A stretch of DNA of 64,000 nucleotides from Cheiracanthium punctorium (GCA_038373885.1 JAWZYV010017493.1:1639911-1703910), one strand, 5' to 3'; shown: positions 12,190 through 21,981, counted from the first letter of the stretch. Numbers and translations are program-made. Notes: generated by a model from the letters alone, not told the origin.

Positions 12190-12568
12190 TTCTATAGGCA
12201 TTCATCCTTTAAAGCATGTTTTAAAGGTATTCGGCCATTTCAAACAAAACAAAAGTTATCAAAGAAAACAAAATTTGTGCAATTTTCACAAAATCTAACA
12301 TTTATGATGTTTCACTAGCTGCTGATCATGTAACATAAATTTCGTTCTATTCTTTTAAGACATTTTTGAGGATGAAAGAACATACATTTACATAACTATC
12401 ATAAAATCTCAAAATCTACGAAATATTTAACAGTTTTGGCATATCTATAGTTTAAATTAGTTTGCCATCTAATATAATTCCAAAATTCATTCTATTCCCT
12501 TGCCATTTTTCAGGAATGGAACACACATGTGCTCAATTTTCCCAAAATTTCAAAATCTATAAAAAAAA
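12190..12568. repeat. Diverged ~145-bp tandem repeat, left part
   Basis: Related monomers recur with landmarks such as AAATTTCGTTCTATTC near 12337 and AAATTCATTCTATTCCC near 12482, each followed by an ACAxACATTTA block, then AAAATCTCAAAATCT, then a TATAGTTTAA block. The same monomer continues beyond the nested transposons at 13898-14335, and a second array lies at 30340-30990. No protein frame is maintained. Confidence 0.6.
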
Positions 12569-12857
12569 TAGTAGACTGCCCTATAACACGGGTCCATAAA
12601 TTATGGATCCCTAGAACATGGCGAAAAATTGCGATTGGTTTCCCTGTAACATGTTAAAAGAGACTGGTATATCATCTGCTTTTCTAATTGCGGTGAACAT
12701 TAATATACATATCTGAAAGAACTTTTGTGCGATTTATTTTATTCTATTTCAACTTGAGAAATAAAACGTTTTATTAAAATAAATCTACAAATTTAAACCA
12801 AAATTTAGAGGAAGCGCATATCAGTTATCTCTGCATATGTACAGAGCTGGTCCTAGG

Positions 12858-13022
12858 CAGTGCCGGATATAGGGGTGGGCAAGCCGGGGCCCCTGCCCCG
12901 GGGGCTGCTTGCAGAGGGGCGTCAAATTGTCTCTGAGACAAAGAAAACTTGACAAAAAATAGGATGGAGGGCGCCAAGAAGGTATGTTGCCCCGGGCGCC
13001 AGTTCTGATCGATCCGCCACTA
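12858..13022. mobile_element. Nested non-autonomous hAT-like element, 165 bp
   Basis: The ends CAGTGCCGGAT and ATCCGCCACTA pair as inverted repeats. The flanks GTCCTAGG (12850-12857) and TTCCTAGG (13023-13030) are an 8-bp duplication with one mismatch. It is GC-rich compared with the surrounding DNA and has no coding capacity. Confidence 0.75.
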
Positions 13023-13114
13023 TTCCTAGGATGGAGCAAACTGTGCGATCGCACCAGGCGCCATCTCTATGGGGGTGCCAAAATACCTTATTTTATAATA
13101 TGTATATTTGAATA

Positions 13115-13578
13115 CCATATATACTCGAGTATAAACCAAGAAATTTTGGTCAAAATTTTGATTAAAATGTTGGGGGGTTGGTCTATACTCGGGTTAGTAA
13201 AAGAATGAGACCAGTAAGGTTCAGTGACCTGGCCGCCATCTTAGATTTCGTTTTTTTCGCGGTCCTTTTCTCGTGTTTGGAAAATGGACAGACTAACAAA
13301 AAACAACAAAAATACGGGACAGAAATAAAAAAGAAATATTTTCATGAAATAAAAGAAGATTTGCAGAACTTACAAAGAATTTCCTACATTTCTCAAGAAA
13401 ATGTAAATTAAACTCTAGAAAACAAGGACCTTAAACATTTTTAAAATTTTCCATATTTGGTGAGTGATCGATCTTTTCAGCCCTGCGTTTTTATATTCGG
13501 CTTATACTCGGGTTTTCGATTTTTAACTAATTTTTCTAAGTAAAGTTATAGGTTCGGCTTATACTCGAATATATACAG
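13115..13578. mobile_element. TA-flanked MITE, 464 bp (ACTCGAGTATAA type)
   Basis: The left end CCATATATACTCGAGTATAA and the right end, in reverse complement CTGTATATATTCGAGTATAA, are inverted repeats of at least 20 bp. TA lies immediately outside each end, as in the Tc1/mariner/pogo group. The interior motifs TATACTCGGGTT and GGCTTATACTCGGG repeat the terminal sequence. There is no transposase. Confidence 0.75.
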
Positions 13579-13897
13579 TATCCATATATTATTGAAATTT
13601 TCGTTTTAACCCCTTTGAAAACTGTTCTAGCTGCATGTGTGTGTGTGTGTGCAGGGGGAGGGGGGGGCATATTTGTATTTTGCACCTCTTAGAAAAATAG
13701 TTAGGACCGGCAATGCATATGTAGTATGAATTAAGCAGTATTTAAGTGAAATATGAAATAAATTGCTCAGATAAGGTGTGCAGCAGCTGAACAGCATGGT
13801 TTAAACTCCAGGTGAAGCATAGCTCAGGATCCATACAACAAAGATCCCTATAACACAGAATGTATCTACCATGTTATAAGGGGGGGGGGGTCTACTG

Positions 13898-14335
13898 TAC
13901 TTTGATGCCTGTAGTTTAAGTCACCACTTGTAATGATACTAATTTTATTTCATTTGCTTTGGTGGTTTATATGTGATGAACAAATATTTATGAATGATAT
14001 ATATATTTTTTCAAATGATTTTTGCAAAATCTTAAAATCTAATCAATTTTTTTTTTTAAATTCAACACATAGTTTAAGTTGAATGGCCACCTATCATGTC
14101 ACCAAATTTCAATTCATTCACTTTAGTTGTTATTATGTGATGCACAAACAAAAATTTATACAGTTTGAAACAATTTTTGCAAAATCTCAAAATCCAATCA
14201 AATTTTTTTTTAATATTTACTGCTATAGTTAAAGTTGAGTGATCACCAATCATGTCACCCAATTTAATGTCATTCGCTTTTGTTTTCTGTTATATGACGC
14301 GTGAACAAAAAGAGTATCATGGACAGAATGATAAC
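13898..14335. repeat. Diverged ~155-165-bp tandem repeat, right part
   Basis: Three monomers are visible, with the landmark AATTTxATTCATTxxCTTT near 13940, 14103 and 14258. Each is followed by a TTATGTGATG-like word, ACAAAxATTTA, TTTTTGCAAAATCT, AAAATCxAATCAA and GTTTAAGTTGA. It continues the series cut by the transposon nest at 12569-13897. Confidence 0.65.
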
Positions 14336-14501
14336 CTTTTTTTGATGGTCATACTGGGTTCCTATATGCTTGAAATGGATAGAAATCACAAATTTTTTAA
14401 ATTTCAAATAATGTACAGACTACTGGTGTAGTGTGATCTGAAGCATTGGAATTTCTTGCAGATTTTGGATTTTTCACTACTCTACATCTGTACATATATA
14501 T

Positions 14502-14805
14502 CAGGGGTAGATCTAGGAATTTTTTGCAGGCTCTTATTTTTGTGAAAACTGTTTATTTTTGGAAATTTTAATATCTATTTTTGTGAATTTTCATAAAAAA
14601 TTTTGTAAAAGTCACTTTTTTAAAAACAATTTACAAAACAAATTAAAATATATGGCAAAATACCAATGAATGGTTGTTTTAATTAACTGTATTTTTGTGA
14701 AGTGGCCATTTTAATCGACTGTTTTGTGAAGGGGCAGTTTTAATCGATTGTAATTTTGTGAAGGGGCCGTTAAAAAGACTCAAATTTCGTCTGCATTGAT
14801 CCCTG
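14502..14805. mobile_element. MITE, 304 bp (CAGGGGTAGAT family)
   Basis: The left end CAGGGGTAGATCTAGGAATT and the right end, in reverse complement CAGGGATCAATGCAGACGAA, are inverted repeats. An internal unit containing TTTTGTGAAGGGGC is repeated three times. The same family occurs in the opposite orientation at 22181-22450. TACATAT lies beside both ends, consistent with a target duplication blurred by ATAT slippage. Confidence 0.65.
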
Positions 14806-14970
14806 TACATATTAGAGATGAGTTCGGGCTCATTTTTTGAAGCCTTTTAATCCGAAATTTCAGCTAAAGATTTTTTTTTTTTTTTTTAATTCAATACTTC
14901 ATTGATAGAATACAATAAATTTTGCCGTTTGTGCAAATTAAAGACAAATATAGGGAGCACCTTCGTTATA

Positions 14971-16217
14971 CCCCCTACCTTGATTTTTGGCGACTTTTTT
15001 TGGCGCCAAGGCCGACGACTTTTCGACGGCGCCAAAAACGAAAGAGAAGTGGCCAAAAATGCCGTTTTCGACGGCGCAAAAAATAAAAAAATGGCCATGA
15101 AACCACTTCCGAAAGCGGAAAAACTATAAGAATTAGAAGATTTCCACAAAAAAATTTAGGGTTAAAATGTAAAAATGTCTAGAAATCTTGGCTAGTAGCA
15201 ACGTTTTCAGAACAGAAAAAAACTATGAGAATTAGAAAAATTCTACAAAAAATTTAGGGTTAAGAATGTAAACAACAATAAAATCAAGAAAATTTAAGAA
15301 TTCATGAACGTAGAATTCGCGTTTTCGAACAAGAAATTAGAAATAGAAAAATTGTAGAAATAATTAAGGGTTAGGAATCTAAACACGAATAAATTCAAGG
15401 AAATTTAACGATTGATGGACACAGAAATCGCGTTTTCTAGCAAGAATTTAGGGTTAAAAATTTGAAAAAACCTAAATTTCACAAATAATGGGATTTTTAT
15501 GTGAGGGGGGGCTCTGCCCCCCCATTTTTTTTTTTTTTTACGAAAAAGGTAGTCTGGAAAACTGGAAAAATAAGAAATCGAGTAGAGTGTTTTAAGAAAA
15601 AAGCCAAAAACTGTGAAGCCATTCGCCTGTACAAATAGTGCAGTTACCACGATGTATAATGCGAAACAATATTATACGTTAGCAAAAATATCTCGGAAAG
15701 GTTAAGCTCACACTCCGAAAGGATGTCTCCCTCAAAAAATCCAAAAACTTCTCCTGGTCCACTAACAAATAGCTCATAACAAAAATTATATTAGCTACAC
15801 CTTTCTTCCCACACGTGGGATTTTTATCAGACCACTTTAACGTTAAATTTTGTTCAAAAACACCCTGCTAATTTTCAATTACATTAGCTATGGAGGTTCT
15901 TAAAAAATCATAAAATCCTAACCAAAAATATAAAAAAAAGTACAGTAAAATATCAAAAGATCACAGTACCTTTGCAGAAGTGCTTTAGGTCAACTCACTA
16001 CCTCTCTCTAAAAATGTGAAAAAAAAGTTCTCACAAGCTTCCACGTGCAGGAGCTATTGCATCACGGCGCTCTGTCATTGGCCGGCCGGCCTAGGTTGCC
16101 ATAAATAGTCTCCCCCCATTCTCGCCAACGAAATTCGTTTGGGAAACCAGAAAATCCCTTTTATCGCCAAGCTTGGCGCAAAAAACGCAATCTTTGGCAC
16201 GAAAAAAAGGTAGGGGG
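14971..16217. mobile_element. TA-flanked element nested in the hAT-like element
   Basis: CCCCCTACCTTGATTTTTGG at the left and, in reverse complement, CCCCCTACCTTTTTTTCG at the right are inverted repeats, with TA outside each. The interior has tandem ~110-bp repeats (15120-15440) and GGCGCC-rich blocks near the left end. I see no transposase, so it is a non-autonomous element of uncertain superfamily. Confidence 0.6.
15120..15440. repeat. Tandem ~110-bp repeat
   Basis: About three diverged copies share AATTAGAAAxATT, a TTTAGGGTTAAxAATGTAAA block, AATTTAAxxATTxATG and TCGCGTTTTC. The TTTAGGGTTA word is part of the unit and is not a telomere array. Confidence 0.6.
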
Positions 16218-16611
16218 TATATCGAAGCTAAGCCTAAATATACTTGCAAACTCCCAATGCACTTTCTAATTCTTTGTATCCATCCTTTATCAAAAAATGT
16301 CGGGTCTCATGACTAACTAAGGAATATAAACCGCCGTTCTAAAATACCCAAAGAGCTTCACGCACCTCCTAGGCGCCCGTGCCGCTATTTTTATTTATTT
16401 ATTTTTTATAAGTACTCTTATTTTCCTCATGAATCAATTTTTAAAATTTGTTTCAAGCAGTATGTTCAATAAGGGAGAAATTTTTCACGAGCCCGAGTCC
16501 GAACACAATTGTGAATTACAGAGCCCGAGCACGGTTCAGGCCCGGGCTCGGGCTGAGCCCGTCTGATATCTAGTACATATATATATTAGTTCACTCAAAC
16601 ACACATGCATA

Positions 16612-17267
16612 CAGGGTGCCCTAAACACATTGACACAGACTTTTATTCCTAAAACACTAATCACAGATGAAAACAATACATTAAAAAAAGTGAAAAAAAG
16701 AAACACAAGCCTGGCTGACAATTTTACATGCCTCGGGCAGTAGATTTTTCTGGCTATGGTTAGTTGTTATGCGAAAACTATAACTAAAACTAATAGTTGT
16801 TAGTTGAAGGTTTAACTAAATTAGTTTTAGTTTTCTGTTCAACTAAAACTAATTTATTTGAGCATAGTTAGTTGAACCTTACAACTAACAACTATTAGTT
16901 TGGTTGTCATTTACCTAGCAACTAAATTAGTTCTAGTTGTGAGTTGAATGTTAGTTTTTGCAAAACTCTGGTCCACGAAACCGATGGCCACATCGAAAGT
17001 GAAATGAATGTGTTAAATAAAAGATAATTTTACTTCGGAATTCATTTTGCATTATTCTGAAACTCTCTTTTCAAGTGCACAGTGTCATATATTCTCCTAG
17101 TGGTTGGTAGCTTTTGGAACCTTTCTTTTTGGAGGGGTATTTTTCTTCCCCTATCCTGTTATGCTTCCTATTCTTAATCTGGTGCTAAATTCCTGCAAAT
17201 TTTAATGCCATTCTTACAATTAGATCACACAACAGTACACCCTAGAGATTTAATTTTGGACACCCTG
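16612..17267. mobile_element. Tc1/mariner-type non-autonomous element, 656 bp
   Basis: The left end CAGGGTGCCCTAAA and the right end, in reverse complement CAGGGTGTCCAAAA, are inverted repeats with TA immediately outside both. No transposase frame is present. The AACTAA-rich patch at 16741-16960 lies within it and may be a later insertion. Confidence 0.6.
16741..16960. repeat. AACTAA/TTAGTT-rich quasi-palindromic patch
   Basis: The words AACTAAAACTAA and TTAGTTGTTAGTTG and their complements alternate many times in both orientations, so this ~220-bp patch can fold on itself in several registers. It is neither a clean tandem array nor a single palindrome. Confidence 0.7.
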
Positions 17268-18140
17268 TATATAATACCACTGGCATAAATTGACATGTAA
17301 CATCAGGAAGGCGGGGGGGGGGGGGGGGGTGCAAAATCTTTCCTATAGAAGAAAATACTATTTTCAAATCAGGTGAATCTGAGCTTTCTTGAATTTTTTT
17401 TTTTTTTGGGGGGGGGGGGGGAATCTCCCCCTCTTGCCCTTAGCAAATTACCCCTATGTACAATACAAGCAATTTAGTGTACACACATTAAGGTAATATA
17501 ACTTACACCTTTGCATACTTGATTAAATCACAATTATAAATACATTGTTTATATGCTCATTTCAAAGACTTAGTACATACTTGCACAGTTTTGCTTCATT
17601 AAACTGTAGGAAGTGGAATATTTAGGTGCTATTTAATTTGTTGATAATAAAATTAAAGTAAAAATTTAAGAAAGAATGCTCCAAGTCTTGCTAAATATGC
17701 ATTAGGTCATGATTTTAAGTATGATATAAATGGAAAGCTACATTAAAGAAAATTTAATAATGCCGACATTGGGTTTGTATATATTCGATGAACGAGTCGT
17801 AATTGTGCCTAACAGGTATTTTTAATGTTCAATCCAAACGATGCAGTGAAGTAAAATTTTGAAACATTCTTCGAGTAATGAAATTATACAACAGAAAATT
17901 AAAAAAATTTTAGTGATGCTAGAACAATGCAATTCAGGGCAGAAAATATGAAAAATATTTTTAAGAAAACAATTAGTTTCACACATTACGTAAAAACTAC
18001 ATTCCAACATCACAGTTCATAAATTTTTCATGCTGAAAACTATACAAGCAAAATGCTAAAAAAAAAATTCTGAAAAGAGGTTTGATACTTAATTAATTAT
18101 TATTTAAAAACAGCAAATTATATTTCCCACCTACTAAAAG
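17268..18140. other. Non-coding interval with two long G runs
   Basis: Runs of about 18 and 14 G occur near 17311-17329 and 17408-17421, the second directly after a T run. The remainder is AT-rich without a supported gene. Confidence 0.5.
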
Positions 18141-18230
18141 CTATTTGGAAGAAATAGATGTACACAACACAAACAAACCGTAAATCTCTTCTTCCGTAGT
18201 CCAATATGGAGTCCGATGTTTTCTTTCCGT
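18141..18230 (-). other. Weak candidate terminal exon, SANT/Myb-like start
   Basis: On the minus strand a T-rich acceptor ending TTTGTTTTTAG precedes thirty in-frame codons ending in TAG. They begin TERKHRTPYWTTEEEIYGLF. The RTPYWTxEE word resembles the first helix of Myb/SANT-like DNA-binding domains, but the frame stops after 29 residues. It may be a truncated fragment of a transposon or host gene, a remnant, or chance. It sits about 680 bp upstream of the HDAC6 start on the opposite strand. Confidence 0.15.
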
Positions 18231-18890
18231 CTAAAAACAAACAAATTGTCGATGGCTTAACAGGTAGCACCAAATATTATTTTTATTCAGTTCTTTTTTA
18301 ATTTATGAAAAAAGTACTCTATTAAAAATTCACATAGGAAAAAAATATCATTATTAATTGGAATATAGATAACTATGAATAATTTTGATTTGTGAAAAAT
18401 TCTGAATTGCGATCGCTACTAGTCACGTTGCATGAATATAAAATTATCGCGTTCTGATAAGTTTAAATTAAAAATAAATTCGATGTTTAAATTTTATTAT
18501 TTATATATATATTTATGATTTGAAAATCTCGTAATTTAAAATTTTGAGAATATTCTTATTAAACTTGATAATGGACGATAGTGAAACTAAAATTTATTTA
18601 CTCAGATTGGCTGAGCTTTAAATCTGACTGGCAATTTCGTTTTTTATTTTTATAAGTGTTGTGTGATTATTTTGCACTTTTTTATACGAGCTGTTTTTAT
18701 TGTTATCGACACCAATTAGAGGGAGGTATGAGAATTGATAAGCCTGTTTAAGGATTTTATTTATTAATTAACGTAAACAATTCCCTGTACTAAATTTTCA
18801 TATTCTCCTATCGGTGGTGACTCATGTCCCGGCATTGATTTCGGCTTTAAGTCTCCTATTTTATTCAACTCTTTTATTTGTATTACGATT

Positions 18891-18894
18891 ACAG
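18891..18894 (+). promoter_or_regulatory. Candidate 3' splice site in the HDAC6 5' leader
   Basis: A pyrimidine-rich stretch (CTCCTATTTTATTCAACTCT then TTTATTTG) ends in ACAG, 16 nt before the first ATG. A possible donor (GAGGTATGAG) lies near 18722-18731. If used, HDAC6 has a 5' untranslated intron although its coding region is intronless. Confidence 0.35.
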
Positions 18895-18910
18895 TTTTGA
18901 TTGTTTGAAT

Positions 18911-21790
18911 ATGTCGGACATTTCAGATGCGTTATCTAAACTGTCAGTTCAAGGATTGCAAGAAACCAGTTGCAAGACAGGCCTGGTGTATGATGACAGA
19001 ATGCTAGAGCACTGTTGCTTATACGACCCATTACACATAGAGAAGCCCGAGCGTTATGTGCATTCCTTGCAAAGATGCAGAGAGTATAACCTGATAGAAA
19101 AGTGCCTCATGATTCCATCTCGATTTGCTACTGAAGATGAAGTAGCCTTAGCTCATTCAAAGGATTACATTAATGTGATAAAAGATTCAAAAGTACTTGG
19201 GAGCATTTCTGAGTTAGAGAGATTGGCATCAAACTTCGATTCGGTTTATTTTCACCCCAAAACTTACGAATGTTCACTCTTAGCTGCCGGATCATGCATT
19301 GAATTAGTTTCTGCTGTAATTCAAGGAACTGTAGATAATGGTTTAGCAATTGTTAGGCCACCTGGACATCATGCTATGATAGATAAAGCATGTGGGTTTT
19401 GTTTCTTTAATAATGTGGCTGTCGCTGCTAAATTTGCTTTGAAAAGTTATAATTTAAATAGAATTTTGATTGTTGATTGGGATGTTCACCATGGACAAGC
19501 AACTCAAGAAATGTTTTATGATGATCCAAGAGTAATTTATTTTTCTATTCATAGATATCAGCATGGTGAGTTTTGGCCTCATTTAAGAATATCTAATTTT
19601 GATTTTACTGGTGACAAATCAGCTCAAGGCTATAATATCAATGTTCCTTTAAATGTGACTGGACTTGGAAATTCTGACTATTTGGCCATTTTTCACAATG
19701 TGCTGTTGCCCATTGCTTATGAGTTCAGTCCTGAATTGATTCTTATAAGTGCTGGATTTGATGCGGCTATTGGTTGTCCAGAAGGTGAAATGAACTTAAC
19801 ACCTCATGTATATCCTCATTTTATAAACTCACTTTCTTGTTTAGCAAATGGTCGTATATGCATTGTTTTAGAAGGAGGTTATTGCTTGCATTCTCTTTCT
19901 GAAAGTGTAGCCTTAACTTTAAGAGCTTTACTTGGATATCCATGCCCTGCCATATCACCTTGTACTGAGATCAATGAAAGTACTGTGGATTCAATTTTAA
20001 ATGTCATATCTGTTCAGCGACCATTTTGGGATAGCATCAAGCTGCAAAATTTGTACGATGCCTATTCTGACAGCGCAACACCTAAACATGTTGTCTGCCC
20101 AAAATATTCCGGCAACCCACTTGAGGACATGGTGGTCTTTCCCACGCGTGACACCTATCCTGTGCAAAGTGCTCCTGTTGCTTATGCATTTGCCCAAGAA
20201 ATACAAAATTTGATATTGAACACTGATTTATCAGTTCCAAAACTCCGTACATGTTTAATATTTGATTCCCAAATGACACACCATGTTAATAAGAGAGAGA
20301 AAAATCATCCTGAGAAAGCGGATCGAATTTTAAAGACCTATGAAAAACTGCAAAACACAGGCCTCTTATCAAAATGTCTCCTGTTAGAGTCGCGTGAAGC
20401 TCAAGAATCTGAACTAGCATTAGTACACGACTCCAACCACATAAACAACATGAAATCCACTTCAAGCATGTCCTATAGAGATATTGCTAAAGTAGAGAGT
20501 GAATACGATTCTGTTTACATCTGTCAGGAGACTTACAAATCGGCAATCATTGCTACCGGCAGCCTTTTGCAGACTGTGGATGCTGTTGCGCAGAAGATAT
20601 GCCGCAACGGATTTGCGCTGATCCGTCCTCCCGGGCATCATGCGGATGTGAATAATGCATGTGGGTTTTGCATATTCAATTCCGTTGCCATCGCAGCCAG
20701 GTACCTCATCTCTCGACACGGCATGCAGAAGATTCTGATACTGGACTGGGATATACATCATGGGAACGGCACTCAGAAAATCTTTTATGAGGACAAGAAT
20801 GTTCTCTATATATCTCTGCATTTATACGATGGGGATTTTTTCCCAGGCTCGCCTGAAGCAGACTATACTGCTGTTGGCAGAGGTGCTGGTGAAGGGTTTA
20901 ATGTCAACATTCCATTTAACACAGTTGCTGGCGATGGAGATTACTTGGCAGCATTTTTTCACATAATATTACCTATTGCGTATGAATTTGCTCCCGATTT
21001 CGTGCTTGTTTCTGCTGGTTTTGATGCTGTTTTCGATGACCCACTGGGTGGTTGCTTCGTCACGCCTCCTTGCTTTGGCGTCATGACCAAGCTCCTAAGC
21101 AGCTTGAGCAATGGGAAAATAGTTCTAGCTTTAGAAGGAGGTTACAATTTGGATAACACCTCAGAAGCTGTCGTTTATTGCATATCTGCCCTGTTGGGAG
21201 AGCTGAAGACAGATTTAAAGCCTCTGAAACCTACACTGAATGCTATCAAAACCATACAGAATGTTGTAGGAATGCAAAAGAAATATTGGAAAAGCTTACA
21301 GTTTGATATTGAATTGCCCGATATAGTAGCATCTAACTCTGAAGAAAATAATATTTTAGAGATGCGATCAAACATGCTTCGATCTAGTGAGCCTATGGCA
21401 ATACCAAATAGAGACGACAACCCTGGACCTTTAGAGTTGCATGCTAGTTGTGCACCTACCGATGGAATGTCATTTTTCTGTGTTACACCTCGAGAATCAT
21501 GTCCTCATCTTGAACTGTTACAACAGATACCAGCAGAAGGCTTGAACCCTTATGCATTTTGCCAGTCCTGTAATGATCCCCATGAAAACTGGGTTTGTCT
21601 CCATTGTTATCAAGTATACTGTGGGAGATTCATAAATCAGCACATGTTGCAGCATGGTATGGACATGCAGCATTACCTAACGCTGAGTTACTCAGATCTA
21701 TCTGTGTGGTGCTATGGCTGTGATGCTTACATCCATAATGAAGTATTAGTGCCAGTGAAAGAGCATGCATTGTACAAAAAATTTGGTTAA
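18911..21790 (+). CDS. HDAC6: Histone deacetylase 6-type protein, two catalytic domains and ZnF-UBP
   Basis: The product is 959 aa from the first ATG of the frame (upstream codons lack ATG) to TAA, in a single exon. Domain CD1 spans about residues 24-345 and CD2 about 430-765. Both keep the zinc-dependent class II machinery. CD1 has H153/H154, D191 and H193 (DWDVHH), D284 (GFDA) and Y324 (GGY). CD2 has H576/H577, D614, H616, D705 and Y745. The C-terminal UBP zinc finger (864-958) keeps C864, H866, C884, C887, C896, C899, C904 and H911/H915. It also keeps R906, W933 and Y935, which in human HDAC6 contact the ubiquitin C-terminus. The family deacetylates tubulin and other cytoplasmic proteins and links ubiquitinated aggregates to dynein. 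CD1 has E291 in a PEGEM word where human CD1 has a gatekeeper lysine; CD2 has the usual DPLGG leucine (L712). At 959 aa it is shorter than the human protein (about 1,215 aa). I see no SE14-type repeat, and the linker between CD2 and the zinc finger is short. The lack of introns could mean a retrocopy or lineage intron loss. The intact frame argues that it is functional. Confidence 0.96.
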   Translation: MSDISDALSKLSVQGLQETSCKTGLVYDDRMLEHCCLYDPLHIEKPERYVHSLQRCREYNLIEKCLMIPSRFATEDEVALAHSKDYINVIKDSKVLGSISELERLASNFDSVYFHPKTYECSLLAAGSCIELVSAVIQGTVDNGLAIVRPPGHHAMIDKACGFCFFNNVAVAAKFALKSYNLNRILIVDWDVHHGQATQEMFYDDPRVIYFSIHRYQHGEFWPHLRISNFDFTGDKSAQGYNINVPLNVTGLGNSDYLAIFHNVLLPIAYEFSPELILISAGFDAAIGCPEGEMNLTPHVYPHFINSLSCLANGRICIVLEGGYCLHSLSESVALTLRALLGYPCPAISPCTEINESTVDSILNVISVQRPFWDSIKLQNLYDAYSDSATPKHVVCPKYSGNPLEDMVVFPTRDTYPVQSAPVAYAFAQEIQNLILNTDLSVPKLRTCLIFDSQMTHHVNKREKNHPEKADRILKTYEKLQNTGLLSKCLLLESREAQESELALVHDSNHINNMKSTSSMSYRDIAKVESEYDSVYICQETYKSAIIATGSLLQTVDAVAQKICRNGFALIRPPGHHADVNNACGFCIFNSVAIAARYLISRHGMQKILILDWDIHHGNGTQKIFYEDKNVLYISLHLYDGDFFPGSPEADYTAVGRGAGEGFNVNIPFNTVAGDGDYLAAFFHIILPIAYEFAPDFVLVSAGFDAVFDDPLGGCFVTPPCFGVMTKLLSSLSNGKIVLALEGGYNLDNTSEAVVYCISALLGELKTDLKPLKPTLNAIKTIQNVVGMQKKYWKSLQFDIELPDIVASNSEENNILEMRSNMLRSSEPMAIPNRDDNPGPLELHASCAPTDGMSFFCVTPRESCPHLELLQQIPAEGLNPYAFCQSCNDPHENWVCLHCYQVYCGRFINQHMLQHGMDMQHYLTLSYSDLSVWCYGCDAYIHNEVLVPVKEHALYKKFG

Positions 21791-21981
21791 CTATATCTAG
21801 TGCGACTTTAATTTAAATTGAGAAATATTACATTTATAGGTCAATTCTTTTTTTTTTTTCATCCCTTTATGTTTTAAATATGTATATGTGAGTTTTCATA
21901 TTTATTTGTCAGGCTGTTATGATTTTATACCAAAAGAAAAAGAACTGCCTTATGTATTGATCGCTATTTTGACTGCATACT

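Larger units (their letters stand above)
12842..13715. mobile_element. hAT-like element, 8-bp perfect target duplication, itself invaded twice
   Basis: The left end CAGAGCTGGTCCTAG and the right end, in reverse complement CATTGCCGGTCCTAA, pair as terminal inverted repeats. It is flanked by CATATGTA on both sides (12834-12841 and 13716-13723), an exact 8-bp duplication. Excluding the insertions at 12858-13022 and 13115-13578, about 245 bp of its own sequence remain, so it is non-autonomous. Confidence 0.8.
12569..13897. mobile_element. pogo/mariner-like TA-flanked element hosting nested insertions
   Basis: The left end GTAGACTGCCCTATAACACG and the right end (GTTATAAGGGGGGGGGGTCTACTG) match the two ends of the intact short element at 23166-23486. 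The right end abuts TA. The central piece also shares GGATCCCTAGAACA with that copy. Its body is split by the hAT-like element at 12842-13715, which itself carries two insertions. The left boundary is uncertain by a few bases. Confidence 0.65.
14813..16572. mobile_element. hAT-like element, 1.76 kb, with TAGAGATGAG ends
   Basis: The left end TAGAGATGAGTTCGGGCTCA and the right end, in reverse complement TAGATATCAGACGGGCTCAG, are inverted repeats. It is flanked by GTACATAT on both sides (14805-14812 and 16573-16580), an exact 8-bp duplication. Subterminal GAGCCCGAG words recur near both ends. Most of its length is a second element at 14971-16217. Sequence from its left end recurs in the duplicated units at 61030-61160 and 62470-62670. 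No transposase is visible. Confidence 0.75.

Noticed and set aside
12190..14335. CRISPR-like array
   Set aside because: The repeats are long, diverged and lack uniform unique spacers; the genome is eukaryotic.
15120..15470. Telomere-like TTTAGGG words
   Set aside because: They are single occurrences within a ~110-bp tandem unit, not a tandem hexamer or heptamer array.
18878..18910. Eleven extra N-terminal codons on HDAC6 starting at TTG
   Set aside because: Animal nuclear genes rarely start at TTG. The ATG at 18911 is the first in frame, and the upstream stretch contains a likely splice acceptor.
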